Part shown: one piece after another, positions 39,637-50,100 of the stretch
Layout: the number at the start of each line of letters is the position of its first letter
Numbering within the stretch: the stretch's first letter is position 1
NCBI GenBank assembly: GCA_001839685.1
Contig: MLAK01000586.1
Span: 1 to 64,000 of the forward strand
Origin: Tritrichomonas foetus
Taxonomy: Eukaryota; Parabasalia; Tritrichomonadida; Tritrichomonadidae
Direction: 5' to 3'
DNA length: 64,000 nucleotides
Made by a program: the position numbers and the translations under genes
Notes under the pieces: model-generated
What the model was told of the DNA's origin: nothing
Seen by the model: the letters and a program-made list of their open reading frames with translations, nothing else
Databases searched by the model: none

Positions 39637-39915
39637 CTAATTATGATTATCTTTTATTTCGAAACTCAAAGAAGTGTCTGAAGTTTTTTTAAACTTAGTT
39701 GTCGACAAGTCTAACTTATTCGTATTGTTCTCAAGCCATGGCATAAACGCGATCCCTAGTTGCATACATATTTTCAAATAAAGCATTGCATGATAAAATT
39801 CAAATGAAATAAATATTCGATTATGTGAATCATTTTCTGCATTTTTTGTCACTGTGCCAAGTTTTTGACTAACAACACAATTTTCTTGTATAAAATTTGA
39901 ATTAGATTGAAACAT
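39637..39915 (-). CDS. small hypothetical ORF, doubtful
   Basis: 92 codons starting with ATG; Asn/Ser-rich ends around a more hydrophobic centre (SFEFYHAMLYLKICMQLGIAF). I recognise no family. It lies in the repeat-rich zone 600 bp from the deubiquitinase pseudogene, on the same strand, and could be another gene remnant or chance. Confidence 0.2.
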   Translation of the reverse strand: MFQSNSNFIQENCVVSQKLGTVTKNAENDSHNRIFISFEFYHAMLYLKICMQLGIAFMPWLENNTNKLDLSTTKFKKTSDTSLSFEIKDNHN

Positions 39916-40505
39916 TCAAATCATTCAATTCAATTAATATAATAATTTCTCAGAATTCACGGTAAAAAATGATTCGAGCAATTACATTCGATTTTTAAAC
40001 ATTTTTATAAATATTTGTGTTTGAATAATCATGTAATTTTACTGTATTCAAAAGAAACTTTCTCAAATAACCTAGACCACTATTGAATGAGACTAACAAA
40101 TTCAATATGCAATAGGTACATGACAACGTATAAAGATCGCCTTTTGACCCAAGATTGATCTCATTTTTTTATATGATGTGCAGGTAACTTTCACTAGAAT
40201 AAATATGCTATTTTTAAGGAATTTCTACCAAGCATTTTCGAAAAAAGCCCTTTTTTATTCGAAAAATTGAAATTGTAAAAAGTGTTTTTCAGAAAGCTCC
40301 ACTAGAGTTTTTTAAAAAATTAATTTATTTTTTATATTCATATTATAAAGCTAATAACATAGTAATATTATTTTAACAATAAAGCGAATTTTCAAAAATG
40401 ATGTTGTTTTTTTAGAAGAATTGAATACGTATTCAAAAAGTTAGAATTCTAATATTGAATTTTACTTATTCCATTATTCAGTATTGTTTGTGATAATTAA
40501 AAGTA
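39916..40505. other. intergenic region with one 25-bp repeat copy
   Basis: A/T-rich. The unit at 40123-40147 recurs exactly at 41039-41063 on the other side of the broken deubiquitinase. No gene. Confidence 0.5.
40123..40147 (+). repeat. 25-bp direct repeat, copy 1
   Basis: Begins ACAACGTATAAAGATCGCCT; identical over 25 bases to 41039-41063. Confidence 0.85.
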
Positions 40506-41063
40506 TCATTCAAGAAGATATATTAGAGCATCAATAGCTTCCGATTTTAGGTATTTCTGGAGGTTTACAATCGATTGCATTCCAGAATCATTATATTCCA
40601 TCCACATTTTTTCTCTTAAAATCACTTTGTAATGGAAATTTGAATAGAGTAATATACCAAATAAATGATATTTATTCAAATTCCATCTCAAAATATTGTA
40701 GGGTTTTATCTTTGGAATTCCAGATCCAACTCTTCACGAAGAACTAAAAAATAAGGCATTCGAGCAATCATATCGATTGTTCGAACTGATGTCTGCTGTA
40801 GGCAATGTTCACAGGAATAATTCAAAAGAATATCAGGTTGAAAGTAATCTTTCAATGCTTCTTCAATAGTTTCACTTGAATCGACTGATATCGTCAATGA
40901 GGTGAAATCATTGTTCGTAGTTTGAATAAAGCCGCATTGGCATGTTTTTACATTTTCACTTTTTCCAAAAAACAATAAATCAAAATTTAAATTATCATAA
41001 TTAACAAGAGTTTTTGTTAGTCTTCTTATCATAAAATCACAACGTATAAAGATCGCCTTTTGA
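40506..41063 (-). pseudogene. broken ubiquitin-specific protease fragment
   Basis: Reading the minus strand, about 110 codons from 41056 downwards give LLFFGKSENVKTCQCG, FTSLTISVDSSETIEEALKDY, NYSCEHCLQQTSVRTIDMIARMPYFLVL. This is the middle of a USP domain with its CxC/CxxC zinc-ribbon pairs. A stop follows at 40706. A second frame (40506-40691) continues with YHLFGILLYSNFHYKV and EYNDSGMQ, equivalent to the USP His-box end. A frameshift near 40706-40716 therefore separates the two. In place of the family G-H-Y the His box has N-F-H-Y. The N-terminal catalytic Cys region is missing because the 670-bp repeat begins there. It is not close to the USP7-like gene of this window. Inactive gene remnant. 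Confidence 0.7.
41039..41063 (+). repeat. 25-bp direct repeat, copy 2
   Basis: Same 25 bases as 40123-40147; its last seven bases overlap the start of the 670-bp repeat. Confidence 0.85.
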
Positions 41064-41727
41064 ATTCGAGCCGATAGAAAATGTAATAATTTTTGTAGAA
41101 TAGAATATAAGAGGTAAATATAAAAAAAATGCCACTGAGAGCAAGAAATTCTATCATTTTTTTTGATGATTAATTTTATAAAACGCAACTTTTTCAATAC
41201 ATATTCAGTCGATATTTCAATGAAAAAAAACTTATTTTCATGAAAATTTTTATATTCTTTAAAAGGCTAAAATGTCATATTAATGAAGAATTTCCATTTG
41301 AAAATAAATACACATATATGTTACAATATTTTTCTTTAATAAATATGTGTCAATCAAGAATTACAATTTTTTTTAGGAATATTTATAAAAAAGTATTAGC
41401 ATCAAAAAAATGTCATTGATATATTTTAAATTATATATAGTTACATCCACATAAAAAATTAATAAAAAATATCTATTAGATTTTGTTTAAATGCAAAAAA
41501 TTACAAAAACTCTTTGGTGTGCAGAACGGCCTATTCATTTTTTTCTTAATTTTACTAGATAAAAGTGAATTGTATCAAAAATAATTAGGATTTGGGGTTA
41601 TAGATCCTGAAAAATTGAAAAACCACGGTTTTAGAAATTATTATTTTTTCTACCCTTTAAAATCATTTAAACTTCAAATTAATTATATATTCATGATATT
41701 TAAATATAATTAAGATTATACTATGAA
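41057..41727 (+). repeat. 670-bp direct repeat, left copy
   Basis: Begins CTTTTGAATTCGAGCCGATA and ends at CTATGAA. About 97 % identical by eye to 43399-44068, in the same orientation, with some 15-20 substitutions and single-base A/T-run differences. An unresolved base (N at 41728) sits exactly at its right edge. Confidence 0.85.
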
Positions 41728-43521
41728 NACCTTTTTATAAGATTTAAAATTATATTTGTGCGCAAGAATTCTCCTTTCAAAAGAATTAATAAAAGAAAAA
41801 TAAGTTTTATCGTTTAGATTTTTTTTAATTTGACCAAAGAAATTTTCAGAATTAATTGTTCCTATTTTTCCAATTGAAAAAGCACAGGGAATATTTGTTA
41901 AAACGATTATTACTGATGAAAAATAATTGGCTAAATGAATACAGACTTTTCGATTGTAAAAAGCAACGAATTTTTTAGATTTTGATGTAATGATACCGTT
42001 TTTATACAATGAATAGTAATTCAATGTTGTAAACAATGCGATATAGCTTATTTTGAGTCGCTCTACTCTTGTTAATGTTTTACATCGAATTAATAAATTA
42101 ATTGAAACGCTTGGGATGAGATATAGAACGAAAATGTAATCTTCTTTTAAAAAAGCTTTTTGCAGAATATTATCAGAGAACATTATATAAGGATAAAAAT
42201 CATCCATTGAATTCAAAGTATTGCTTGACCAAATATAACTTGGCATTGTAGTATCATATTGATAAAATGTATTTTTTGATATTGCTTCTTTTGAATTGTA
42301 ATTTTTTAAAAATACAGCACCATATTTTATTAAGTGTTTTCGTATCCTTTTAAGAATATGAGCTGGGTCATTTGGTGTCATAACACAATCTTTAATACTT
42401 AACAACTCTGAACTTTTTTTAAAGTATTTTGTCCATTTCTCAAAATATTTTGTTTGTGCACTGTCATATGATGGATCTGCATCATATGAGTGCATTATTA
42501 CTCGAAAAGGACTTGAAATTTCTTTACTAATATTTTGTAGTGAGTTTAAAATATTTTGATCTGCAGATCCATTGTTTGATGTATATACAAAAACAGGAAA
42601 AGATGAAACCGTAAAGAAAGGATTTATCATAAAAATAAAAATATTATTAATAAAACTATTGTTTTCAATTAATTCTGCCATCATTTTTCGATACAATAAA
42701 CAGTCATTAGAATAAAACGGATCATATTTCGAAATAATTTTCTTACCACTGTCTAAAACTCCATAAATTTCTTTTTTCTTTCTGTGGAAGCATTGTTCCA
42801 CATGAGTGGCATCAACAGAAATATTTACATATAATTCTTCAGGTAATTCCACTTTATCCTGAAGAATATCGGTAAAATAGCGAATTATATTTGTAATTTT
42901 ATTTATCTGACTAAAATCACAGAAACATGGGATGTTTTCAGTTTTAATCCAAGAATTGATAGTCAAAGTGCACGGACCATTTAAAAGATTTGAAACATAT
43001 GTATATTGTGTTGTTTTTAAATTACAATATAATTCGATCCAAAAAAGACGTGACTCTATATCATAAACATTTTTTTTTCTGTAAACAAAATTTTTAAAAT
43101 TATTAGCAATAGCGTGGGATACAGGTTGACTTAAGAATTGATTTAGCATTTCTTCTATTAATAAAGTATCTTTTTGTCTCTTTTTTTGTTGCAAACATTG
43201 AATAATTTTCATATTTTCTTTATGTTTGGTTTTATAACGAGAAATAACACCCTCTCTGGATTTTTTTTCTTGTGCTTCTTTATATTTTTTTTTCTTCTGA
43301 TTATATTTTGTTATTGTTTGAGTTTGCTGGGAAAATGGTTGTTCCGGTTCATCGAAATCAAAATTAGTTCGAATTAAATTTAAATGATTTGGCAATTGCT
43401 TTTGAGTTCGAGCCGATAGAAAATGTAATAATTTTTGTAGAATGGAATATAAGAGGTAAATATAAAAAAAAATGCCACTGAGAGCAAGAAATTCTATCAT
43501 TTTTTTGATGATTAATTTCAT
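41716..43521 (-). CDS. P-element-like DDE transposase, 3' end truncated or misassembled
   Basis: About 601 codons from the first ATG. Residues 1-38 lie in the right 670-bp repeat and are not transposase-like. A basic coiled region (KYNQKKKKYKEAQEKKS) is followed by an RNase-H-like core: NISVDATHVEQC (D237), VIMHSYDADPSYD, then NDPAHILKRIRKHL (D385, H388) and INSENFFGQIKKNL (E559). The D-x-P-x-H-x-x-K-x-x-R-x-x-L and S/D-x-E-x-x-F-x-x-I-K blocks resemble P-element/THAP9-type transposases; Kolobok or another DDE family is possible. The last four codons cross the N at 41728 into the left repeat, so the true C-terminus is probably lost or misjoined. The start is uncertain; an ATG at MKIIQCLQQ is an alternative. 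Confidence 0.55.
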   Translation of the reverse strand: MKLIIKKMIEFLALSGIFFYIYLLYSILQKLLHFLSARTQKQLPNHLNLIRTNFDFDEPEQPFSQQTQTITKYNQKKKKYKEAQEKKSREGVISRYKTKHKENMKIIQCLQQKKRQKDTLLIEEMLNQFLSQPVSHAIANNFKNFVYRKKNVYDIESRLFWIELYCNLKTTQYTYVSNLLNGPCTLTINSWIKTENIPCFCDFSQINKITNIIRYFTDILQDKVELPEELYVNISVDATHVEQCFHRKKKEIYGVLDSGKKIISKYDPFYSNDCLLYRKMMAELIENNSFINNIFIFMINPFFTVSSFPVFVYTSNNGSADQNILNSLQNISKEISSPFRVIMHSYDADPSYDSAQTKYFEKWTKYFKKSSELLSIKDCVMTPNDPAHILKRIRKHLIKYGAVFLKNYNSKEAISKNTFYQYDTTMPSYIWSSNTLNSMDDFYPYIMFSDNILQKAFLKEDYIFVLYLIPSVSINLLIRCKTLTRVERLKISYIALFTTLNYYSLYKNGIITSKSKKFVAFYNRKVCIHLANYFSSVIIVLTNIPCAFSIGKIGTINSENFFGQIKKNLNDKTYFSFINSFERRILAHKYNFKSYKKXFIV

Positions 43522-44068
43522 AAAACGCAACTTTTTCAATACATATTCAGTCGATATTTCAATGAAAAAAAACCATTTCCATTAAAATTTTTTTATTCTT
43601 TAAAAGGCTAAAATGTCATATTAATGAAGAATTTCCATTTGAAAATAAATACACATATATGTAACAATATTTTTCTTTAATAAATATGTGTCAATCAAGA
43701 ATTACAATTTTTTTTAGGAATATTTATAAAAAAGTATTAGCATCAAAAAAATGTCATAGATATATTTTAAATTGTATATAGTTACATCCACATAAAAAAT
43801 TAATAGAAAATATCTATTAGATTTTGTTTAAATGCAAAAAATTACAAAAACTCTTTGGTGTGCAGAACGGCTTATTCATTTTTTTCTTAATTTTACTTGA
43901 TAAAAATGAATTATATCAAAAATAATTAGGATTTGGGGTTATAGATCCTGAAAAATTGAAAAACCACGGTTTTAGAAATTATTATTTTTTCTACCCTTTA
44001 AAATCATTTAAACTTCAAATTAATTATATATTCATGATATTTAAATATAATTAAGATTATATTATGAA
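43399..44068 (+). repeat. 670-bp direct repeat, right copy
   Basis: Begins CTTTTGAGTTCGAGCCGATA, ends TATTATGAA; same orientation as 41057-41727. Confidence 0.85.
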
Positions 44069-44367
44069 ATTTAAATCAAATTAATAATTTTTTACTGACA
44101 AAAAATTAAATATCATTTTTCGAAATTGTCAAGTGACCATGCTGCTGAACAGTTTAATAATNATATATCGATAGTNTATCTAGTATGTAATGATGCAGTG
44201 TTTTTCNTTTTTCNAGAAACNTATCCTGTCTGNAGAAAAAGTTGATTCAAAATATCTTTATACGATGTGGTACATGTCATGACCATTTAATCAAATCCCA
44301 TTTAATTTTTGTTAAACGAGTATCATCCTTCTATTGAATTTGCTATCATTCTAAATTTAGAATCTTC
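44069..44367. other. intergenic region with unresolved bases
   Basis: Six ambiguous bases (44162, 44176, 44207, 44214, 44221, 44233) cluster here beside the right 670-bp repeat. This looks like a repeat-edge assembly patch. No gene; it ends with the FucT promoter. Confidence 0.6.
44346..44350 (+). promoter_or_regulatory. initiator candidate for fucosyltransferase gene
   Basis: TCATT with its central A 20 bases before the ATG at 44368, matching the trichomonad initiator consensus. Confidence 0.45.
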
Positions 44368-45444
44368 ATGAATTCCACGTCCTGGTGTTTATTACACCTG
44401 TTGATTATCACAGTCATCTGGTTCTATCAACAATATTATCTCTTCTTGCAATTTAGTTCCATTCCAAATCGAAATAACCTCGCTGGCGTTCCAACCAATT
44501 TTCGCTTTTCAGTTTTTGAATCATTGTTCAAGTATTACAAAAAAGACGCACTTATTCTGATTTATAACACAGGTTGGGCCCCAATGAAGTCATATGGTTA
44601 CTGCAACGGACGTTTTGATATGGGGTCTTTTCGATTAACTGGAGATCGCGCAGACCTTGATAAAGCCGACATAGTTATCTTTCATCATCCTGAAAACAGA
44701 AGAAAGATTCCAAAGCGAACGAAACCTGACCAAATATGGATTTGGTTTAATCTTGAACCTCCAAAAAACATCGATCATTTTATTTATGCGAATAATGTAT
44801 TCAATTTAACGGCTTCTTTTCGATTTGACAGTGATATTTCAGTTCCATACGGATATTTTCTAACGAAACCTGATAATTACACATTTACGTATAAGACCCA
44901 TAAAAACTTCTCGCAAAAGACTAAACTTGTCTCCTGGTTTGTCCATGATTGGGAAGAAAACTCGCTTCGTGTAAAATATTATAATAACTTGAAGAATTAT
45001 TTAAATGTCGATATTTATGGAAGATATGAAAGAGTTAAAGATATGTGTTCTGTTGTTTCTGATTATAAATTTTATTTGTCGTTTGAAAATTCAAATGTGA
45101 CACATTATATTACTGAAAAACTATGGAGAAATGCGTTTATTTGTGGAGCAGTTCCAGTTGTTCTAGGAACTGTTAAAGAAACATATTTAAAGCTTGGAAC
45201 TCCACCTGATGCTTTTATTCATGTTGATGATTTTCCTAACGAGAAAAGTTTGGCTGATTATTTGAAAAAAGTTGGTGAAAATGAAGTACTATATAATTCA
45301 TACCTCAAATGGAGAAAAGGTCATGGTATTTATTCACATGAAACAATGGCATCGTTCTTCTGTAAGATTGTTGAATATCTTAATCATCATAATGTGAAGC
45401 CTCGGCCTGGAATTCCAAATCTTTATGAGTGGTTTATTTCTTAA
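44368..45444 (+). CDS. GT10 alpha-1,3/4-fucosyltransferase
   Basis: 358 aa, usual length for family GT10. A single N-terminal hydrophobic stretch (about 7-28) gives a type II Golgi membrane topology. The catalytic half carries the GT10 donor-binding block: YKFYLSFENS (about 233-242), HYITEKLW and GAVPVVLG. Upstream, VIFHHPENR and WIWFNLEPP match the acceptor-side blocks of the family. It transfers fucose from GDP-fucose to N-acetylglucosamine or another acceptor on glycans. T. foetus surface glycoconjugates are reported to contain fucose, which would suit a role in making surface lipophosphoglycan or N-glycans; that link is an inference. An initiator 20 bases upstream supports the start. Confidence 0.93.
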   Translation: MNSTSWCLLHLLIITVIWFYQQYYLFLQFSSIPNRNNLAGVPTNFRFSVFESLFKYYKKDALILIYNTGWAPMKSYGYCNGRFDMGSFRLTGDRADLDKADIVIFHHPENRRKIPKRTKPDQIWIWFNLEPPKNIDHFIYANNVFNLTASFRFDSDISVPYGYFLTKPDNYTFTYKTHKNFSQKTKLVSWFVHDWEENSLRVKYYNNLKNYLNVDIYGRYERVKDMCSVVSDYKFYLSFENSNVTHYITEKLWRNAFICGAVPVVLGTVKETYLKLGTPPDAFIHVDDFPNEKSLADYLKKVGENEVLYNSYLKWRKGHGIYSHETMASFFCKIVEYLNHHNVKPRPGIPNLYEWFIS

Positions 45445-47165
45445 TATTATTTATTATCAATTTTTTGAATTTGTTAGTCAAATACATCATTTTTCTAAAA
45501 TTTATGAGGATGTTTATCAAATAGACAATATGTCCGATAATAATCATGTTATACACCACTATTTAACTCGTGATTGAATAATTTAATATTCTTTCCTCTT
45601 ATGCTGAGCCATTATATGCCTATTGATGTTTTCATCAAGTGAGTTGATGATCACTTTTCCTCTGTTTCTTTTTATTCAAAAGATATTCTATCTTTTTGAA
45701 TCACTTTGATATCATCATATTCATTTTTTCATCACATTATTTTATCTGTGTTAGAAACAAAAATGAAGTAAATTATGGAATTTAAACAGAATTCCGGCAA
45801 AATTTGAAAAGCTATATTTTACATCAAAATAGATGTCAAAAAAGAAATCCATCATATTCAGGGTCGCTTTTCTCCCGATCCACAAAAAGTTTTGCAATGT
45901 TGCTGACGAATAAAATTATGATACTTTCTTTGATAATGGTTTAATAAAACAAATATAAAAATCTCTAGATTTGCTTTTGATGCTATTGTCTTTAGATAAA
46001 TCACAATTGACAAATGCCCAAAAAATATTCCGATATAAGATGAACTATAAAAAGGGGCGTTCTAAGAACGACAAGATGTTTCAACTTTAGAATGGATAAC
46101 AATTCTGTACAGATGCAAGTAATTATTTTTGTAAAACTATATCTCATGAGTCAATTATAAATGAATTTAACCACAATATCTATCGGATATTTCACCATAG
46201 CGAAAATTAATCAGCTATATATATTATTACACTAAAAATCAAAATTGTTTTAGAGATTATTCGATGAAAAGATTTAAGCGAATTATTTCACCTAATTCCC
46301 TCCTTTATACATGTTTTTAGTTAGGAATAAATCAATAATTGGATTTGAAATCATTTTGAAATTTAAAGACAACTTTTTTCTTTTCATTTTCAATACAAAT
46401 TCATCAATACATAATAAATTTCAAAGGATTTTTCTTCATTAGCTGCCAAACAGCAACATTAAATACATATTAGATTAAAAATATGGCATGTTTAACGTTC
46501 AATATTGTGATATAACATCCTCCATGATAATATGGAATTCATATTTGGACCAGTAAATACTTAAATAAAATCATGACAAATCGATTATCTTTGTTATATT
46601 TCGATTCGAAAGATCTCTCTTGAACCTTATACATTGCATAGCCAGCCAATTTGTTCATGAAAGATCATTTTTATAATTGAACTCCTTTTTATCATCCTTT
46701 GAGAGTGACTTAAAAATTCCCGAAGTTTGATCTGGAAAACATAACTTTCATTACCGATTTTATTTTGCTCACTATACAAAATAAGAGCGGGAGAATATTT
46801 TGTAAAGAGAAAGATACTTGATTATTTAAATTAAAAAATAATCGAGTTCTTTGACAAAAAAGTTCCAAAATATTCATTGTATGTGATATGAAAGATATGC
46901 CAATTATGATAATGATGTTTGTCACAAATATCACATCATCCTTTTCAAAATTCAATATCTTGTGAAAAAGTAGGTAATATATCAAAAAGTTATGAAAACG
47001 AATAACAATTCAAAAAGTTTACGACCTTATACTTGGTCGATCTCCTTAACTTTTTCAAAGTATATCGTTACAACATCCAAAGAAAAATTTCACAAACCGC
47101 GCTAAAAAAATTATGAAAATTCATTTAATAAAAATTGTTTCCTTCTAGATAGCGATACAAAATAA
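45445..47165. other. 1.7-kb intergenic region
   Basis: The longest gene-free stretch. A 91-codon frame on the minus strand (46710-46985) starts with TTG and is hydrophobic and compositional. A short palindrome CGTTCTAAGAACG lies at 46058-46070. No RNA gene was recognised. Confidence 0.5.
47121..47125 (+). promoter_or_regulatory. initiator candidate for UBR gene
   Basis: TCATT about 43 bases before the ATG at 47166; a longer leader than usual, so weak. Confidence 0.25.
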
Positions 47166-50100
47166 ATGGACGCTTCTCTCGAAGATCTTTCTCTTCGATT
47201 TGAGATTGACGTCAAATCGGCCTGCTCGTTCTGCGAAAAAATCATTTGTGGCGACGAATTCGAAAATATCGAGGATTTCATCAGTTATCAACAGTCGAAA
47301 CTTCCACCAAACTACTGCGATCGATCATGGAATGAAAAAACAATTACAGCATATTGCAAAGAGTGCAGCCTCACTCAAAATAGCTGCATATGCATAAATT
47401 GTTTCCTTCATGGAAATCATAAAGGGCATAATGTTTCATTCACAATCGGGAATGTTGGAAACTGTGATTGCGGTGATCGCTCAGCTTGGAACTACCTTGG
47501 CTTTTGCTCTGAGCACTTTTATAAAAAGCCAGAAGAGCTTCCAGCCGACTTACAACTTTTTCTTACCAATGCGTTTATTGCAGCATTTAAGCACACCAAT
47601 TTTCTTGCTGTTCATCGACCAGAAACATTTTCGGAGATTTGTACTTGGGTGAAAAAGTTTTCCGATATTAATTCTTCATTTAAAGCTTTAGTTTCAAACA
47701 TTTTCTTCGAAAAACATATAAATTTGGCTGATATTATGAGAAACTATATTAACTATTCAAGTATGAGCGCAATGGCTTTATTAAATCTTTTATCATCACT
47801 TACCAATGACGCTTTAATGAGCAAAGCAATAACAAAAGCGGTTTTTGAGGTTTTTCCTGATTATGTTTTTTCACTTTTATCAATTTTATGTTCAGAAAAA
47901 CCAAAAAAGAGACCAGTTGAACAACTTTTTAATATCTTTAAAATCATCACGTATGGATTCATGCATGCTAATATCAAAGAAGCTTTGAAAGAGAATATAG
48001 ATTGGGTTTCGTCAATGTCAAAAACAATAAAATTGATGTTTGAATTTATTATGAGAAATTATAATTTTAGATATTTAACAAATGCAAAATATGACCAATT
48101 ATTTCTATCTATTACTGATCTAATTTCTGAAGTCGCTGTCAATCCTAACCAACATGATAATGCAATCTTATTTTCAAAGATGTTTTTTAAAGAACTTTTA
48201 AAAATTGAGGGGTTTACCAAATTCACAAGATTTGTTAACGAAAAAGAAGAAGAAGGACCAAAAAAAGAATCAACTTCTTTACATATAACTTTTTATATTT
48301 CCGATATACTGCGAAGACTTTGTGTTATTGATACTGATGAAAAAAGTTGTTATAAAGGAATGTTGAAGTTTTTAGAGAAAAATTTTTGGAACGATACTTT
48401 TGATGATGTCCATGATATTCATTTTTTACTTCGACCATTTTTAAAACCCGGCGTTTTTGGAACAGAAGATCTTTCACTTCATATTGCTTTTGAAAAACTC
48501 TTACTAAACCAACCAGGCAAACTTGAATTCATGCAATTCCTTTACAACTATCTTCGTGAACATCATAATAATATCCAAAATAAACAAAGTAGTTCATGGT
48601 GCAATGAATCAAAAAATGAGTTGAGGGATAATGGATTAAATAGTGAATTTGATTCTCGGAATCTTCAGTTTAATGAATTTTTGTTGAGCTTTTCGATTTT
48701 ACCATTGAGATTTTTTGCTGTTCATTATCAAGTTAATTATTTTTTCCAATGTAACAGTAAAACTTTTGTAATAGCCATTAATTCATTTACTTTCAAAGGA
48801 AATATTAATCTAAGATTAATGCCACTTTTTGCACTAATTCAAATGATGTATGGTATTGTTGATGATAAAGAGTATGCAATGAGTACATTATTACATACAT
48901 TTGGAATATTTGAAGTTACTGAATCCAAAGATTTTCATTATACACTTTTAAATTTATTGTTTTTTCTATCGAATCTTGTGACTGATCGAATTTGTTTAAT
49001 GAATGATTTAAGATCACTCGAAGAACGAATTATTGCTTTAGAACTTGGTGATAATCATCTTATTTCGGCAACACAAATTGCAGATTTGTTTTGGCCTGAA
49101 CTTATCAACTCTTCTTTCTATCAAAATGTTGTTGATGAAGTCACTGTTCGAATTACAACAGATATTGAAACAAAGTTTAAACTAGCTGATGAAAAGTATT
49201 GGAATCCAATTGCACCATGGGTTAGTCATATTTCAAATAAATGTGCCTCATTTTTTCAAAAAAATAAAGACAAATTGCTTCCTTTTACAAAGTTCACACC
49301 TGAGCCATTTAATTTAAATTTAGGTGGCTTACTTCAAACACGTGCTGTTTATGCAATAATTTATTTTATTGCCTCAACAACTGTTTGTGAACATAATGCA
49401 CCTGTCGTTTCAGTTCATTTTATTTTGAATTTATTAATTATTTTGAGACAAATCACGCCAAAGGATGAATTCACTGTTTATGAAATTGAATGTTCCAATT
49501 TACCAGAGTTGATTGAAAAGATTCCTTCAAAATTTGATGATATGCTTCATTGTCAAATCAAATATTCAAAATACCAACCCCACGATTTAATCAGCCTGAT
49601 TAAACAATTAGGTGTAATTGGAATCAATGTTTTAAAAGAAATTAGCGAGTTATCTAGTGAAGATGTAGACACTTCATTTTTGGAAGAAGAACGACAAAGG
49701 AAGAAAAAAGCGGCTCAAGCCGCACGTTTAAATGCATTAAAACAAATCCAACAAAATACAAAAATCGCTTTTGACGAAGAAGAATCTGAGAATGAAACTC
49801 AAAATCAAATCAATCATTCATTAAATAATCAATCAAATTCATTAAATGAACAAAAGAATGATGAAGTGAAGAGTCAGGTTGATGACGATGAAATTGAAAA
49901 TAAAAATGATGGAATTGATGAAATTTGTTCAATTTGTCAAACAAACGAAAAAGAAATTTTATGGTTTCCAATGACAATTTATCAATCAAGTTTATCAACT
50001 TTTGTTTCAAGTGAATCAAACTGGAATCCAGTTTCTGAAATTTCAGCTTCGATTTGCATTCATTTGGTTCATTCAAAATGTGTAAAAAATTTAAAAGTTG

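Noticed and set aside
41057..44068. Interpretation as an LTR retrotransposon
   Set aside because: No reverse transcriptase, protease or integrase motif is present between the direct repeats, and no clear target duplication was found at the outer edges.
46710..46985. 91-codon hydrophobic frame on the minus strand
   Set aside because: Starts with TTG; Ile/Phe/Leu-rich composition is expected from A/T-rich DNA.
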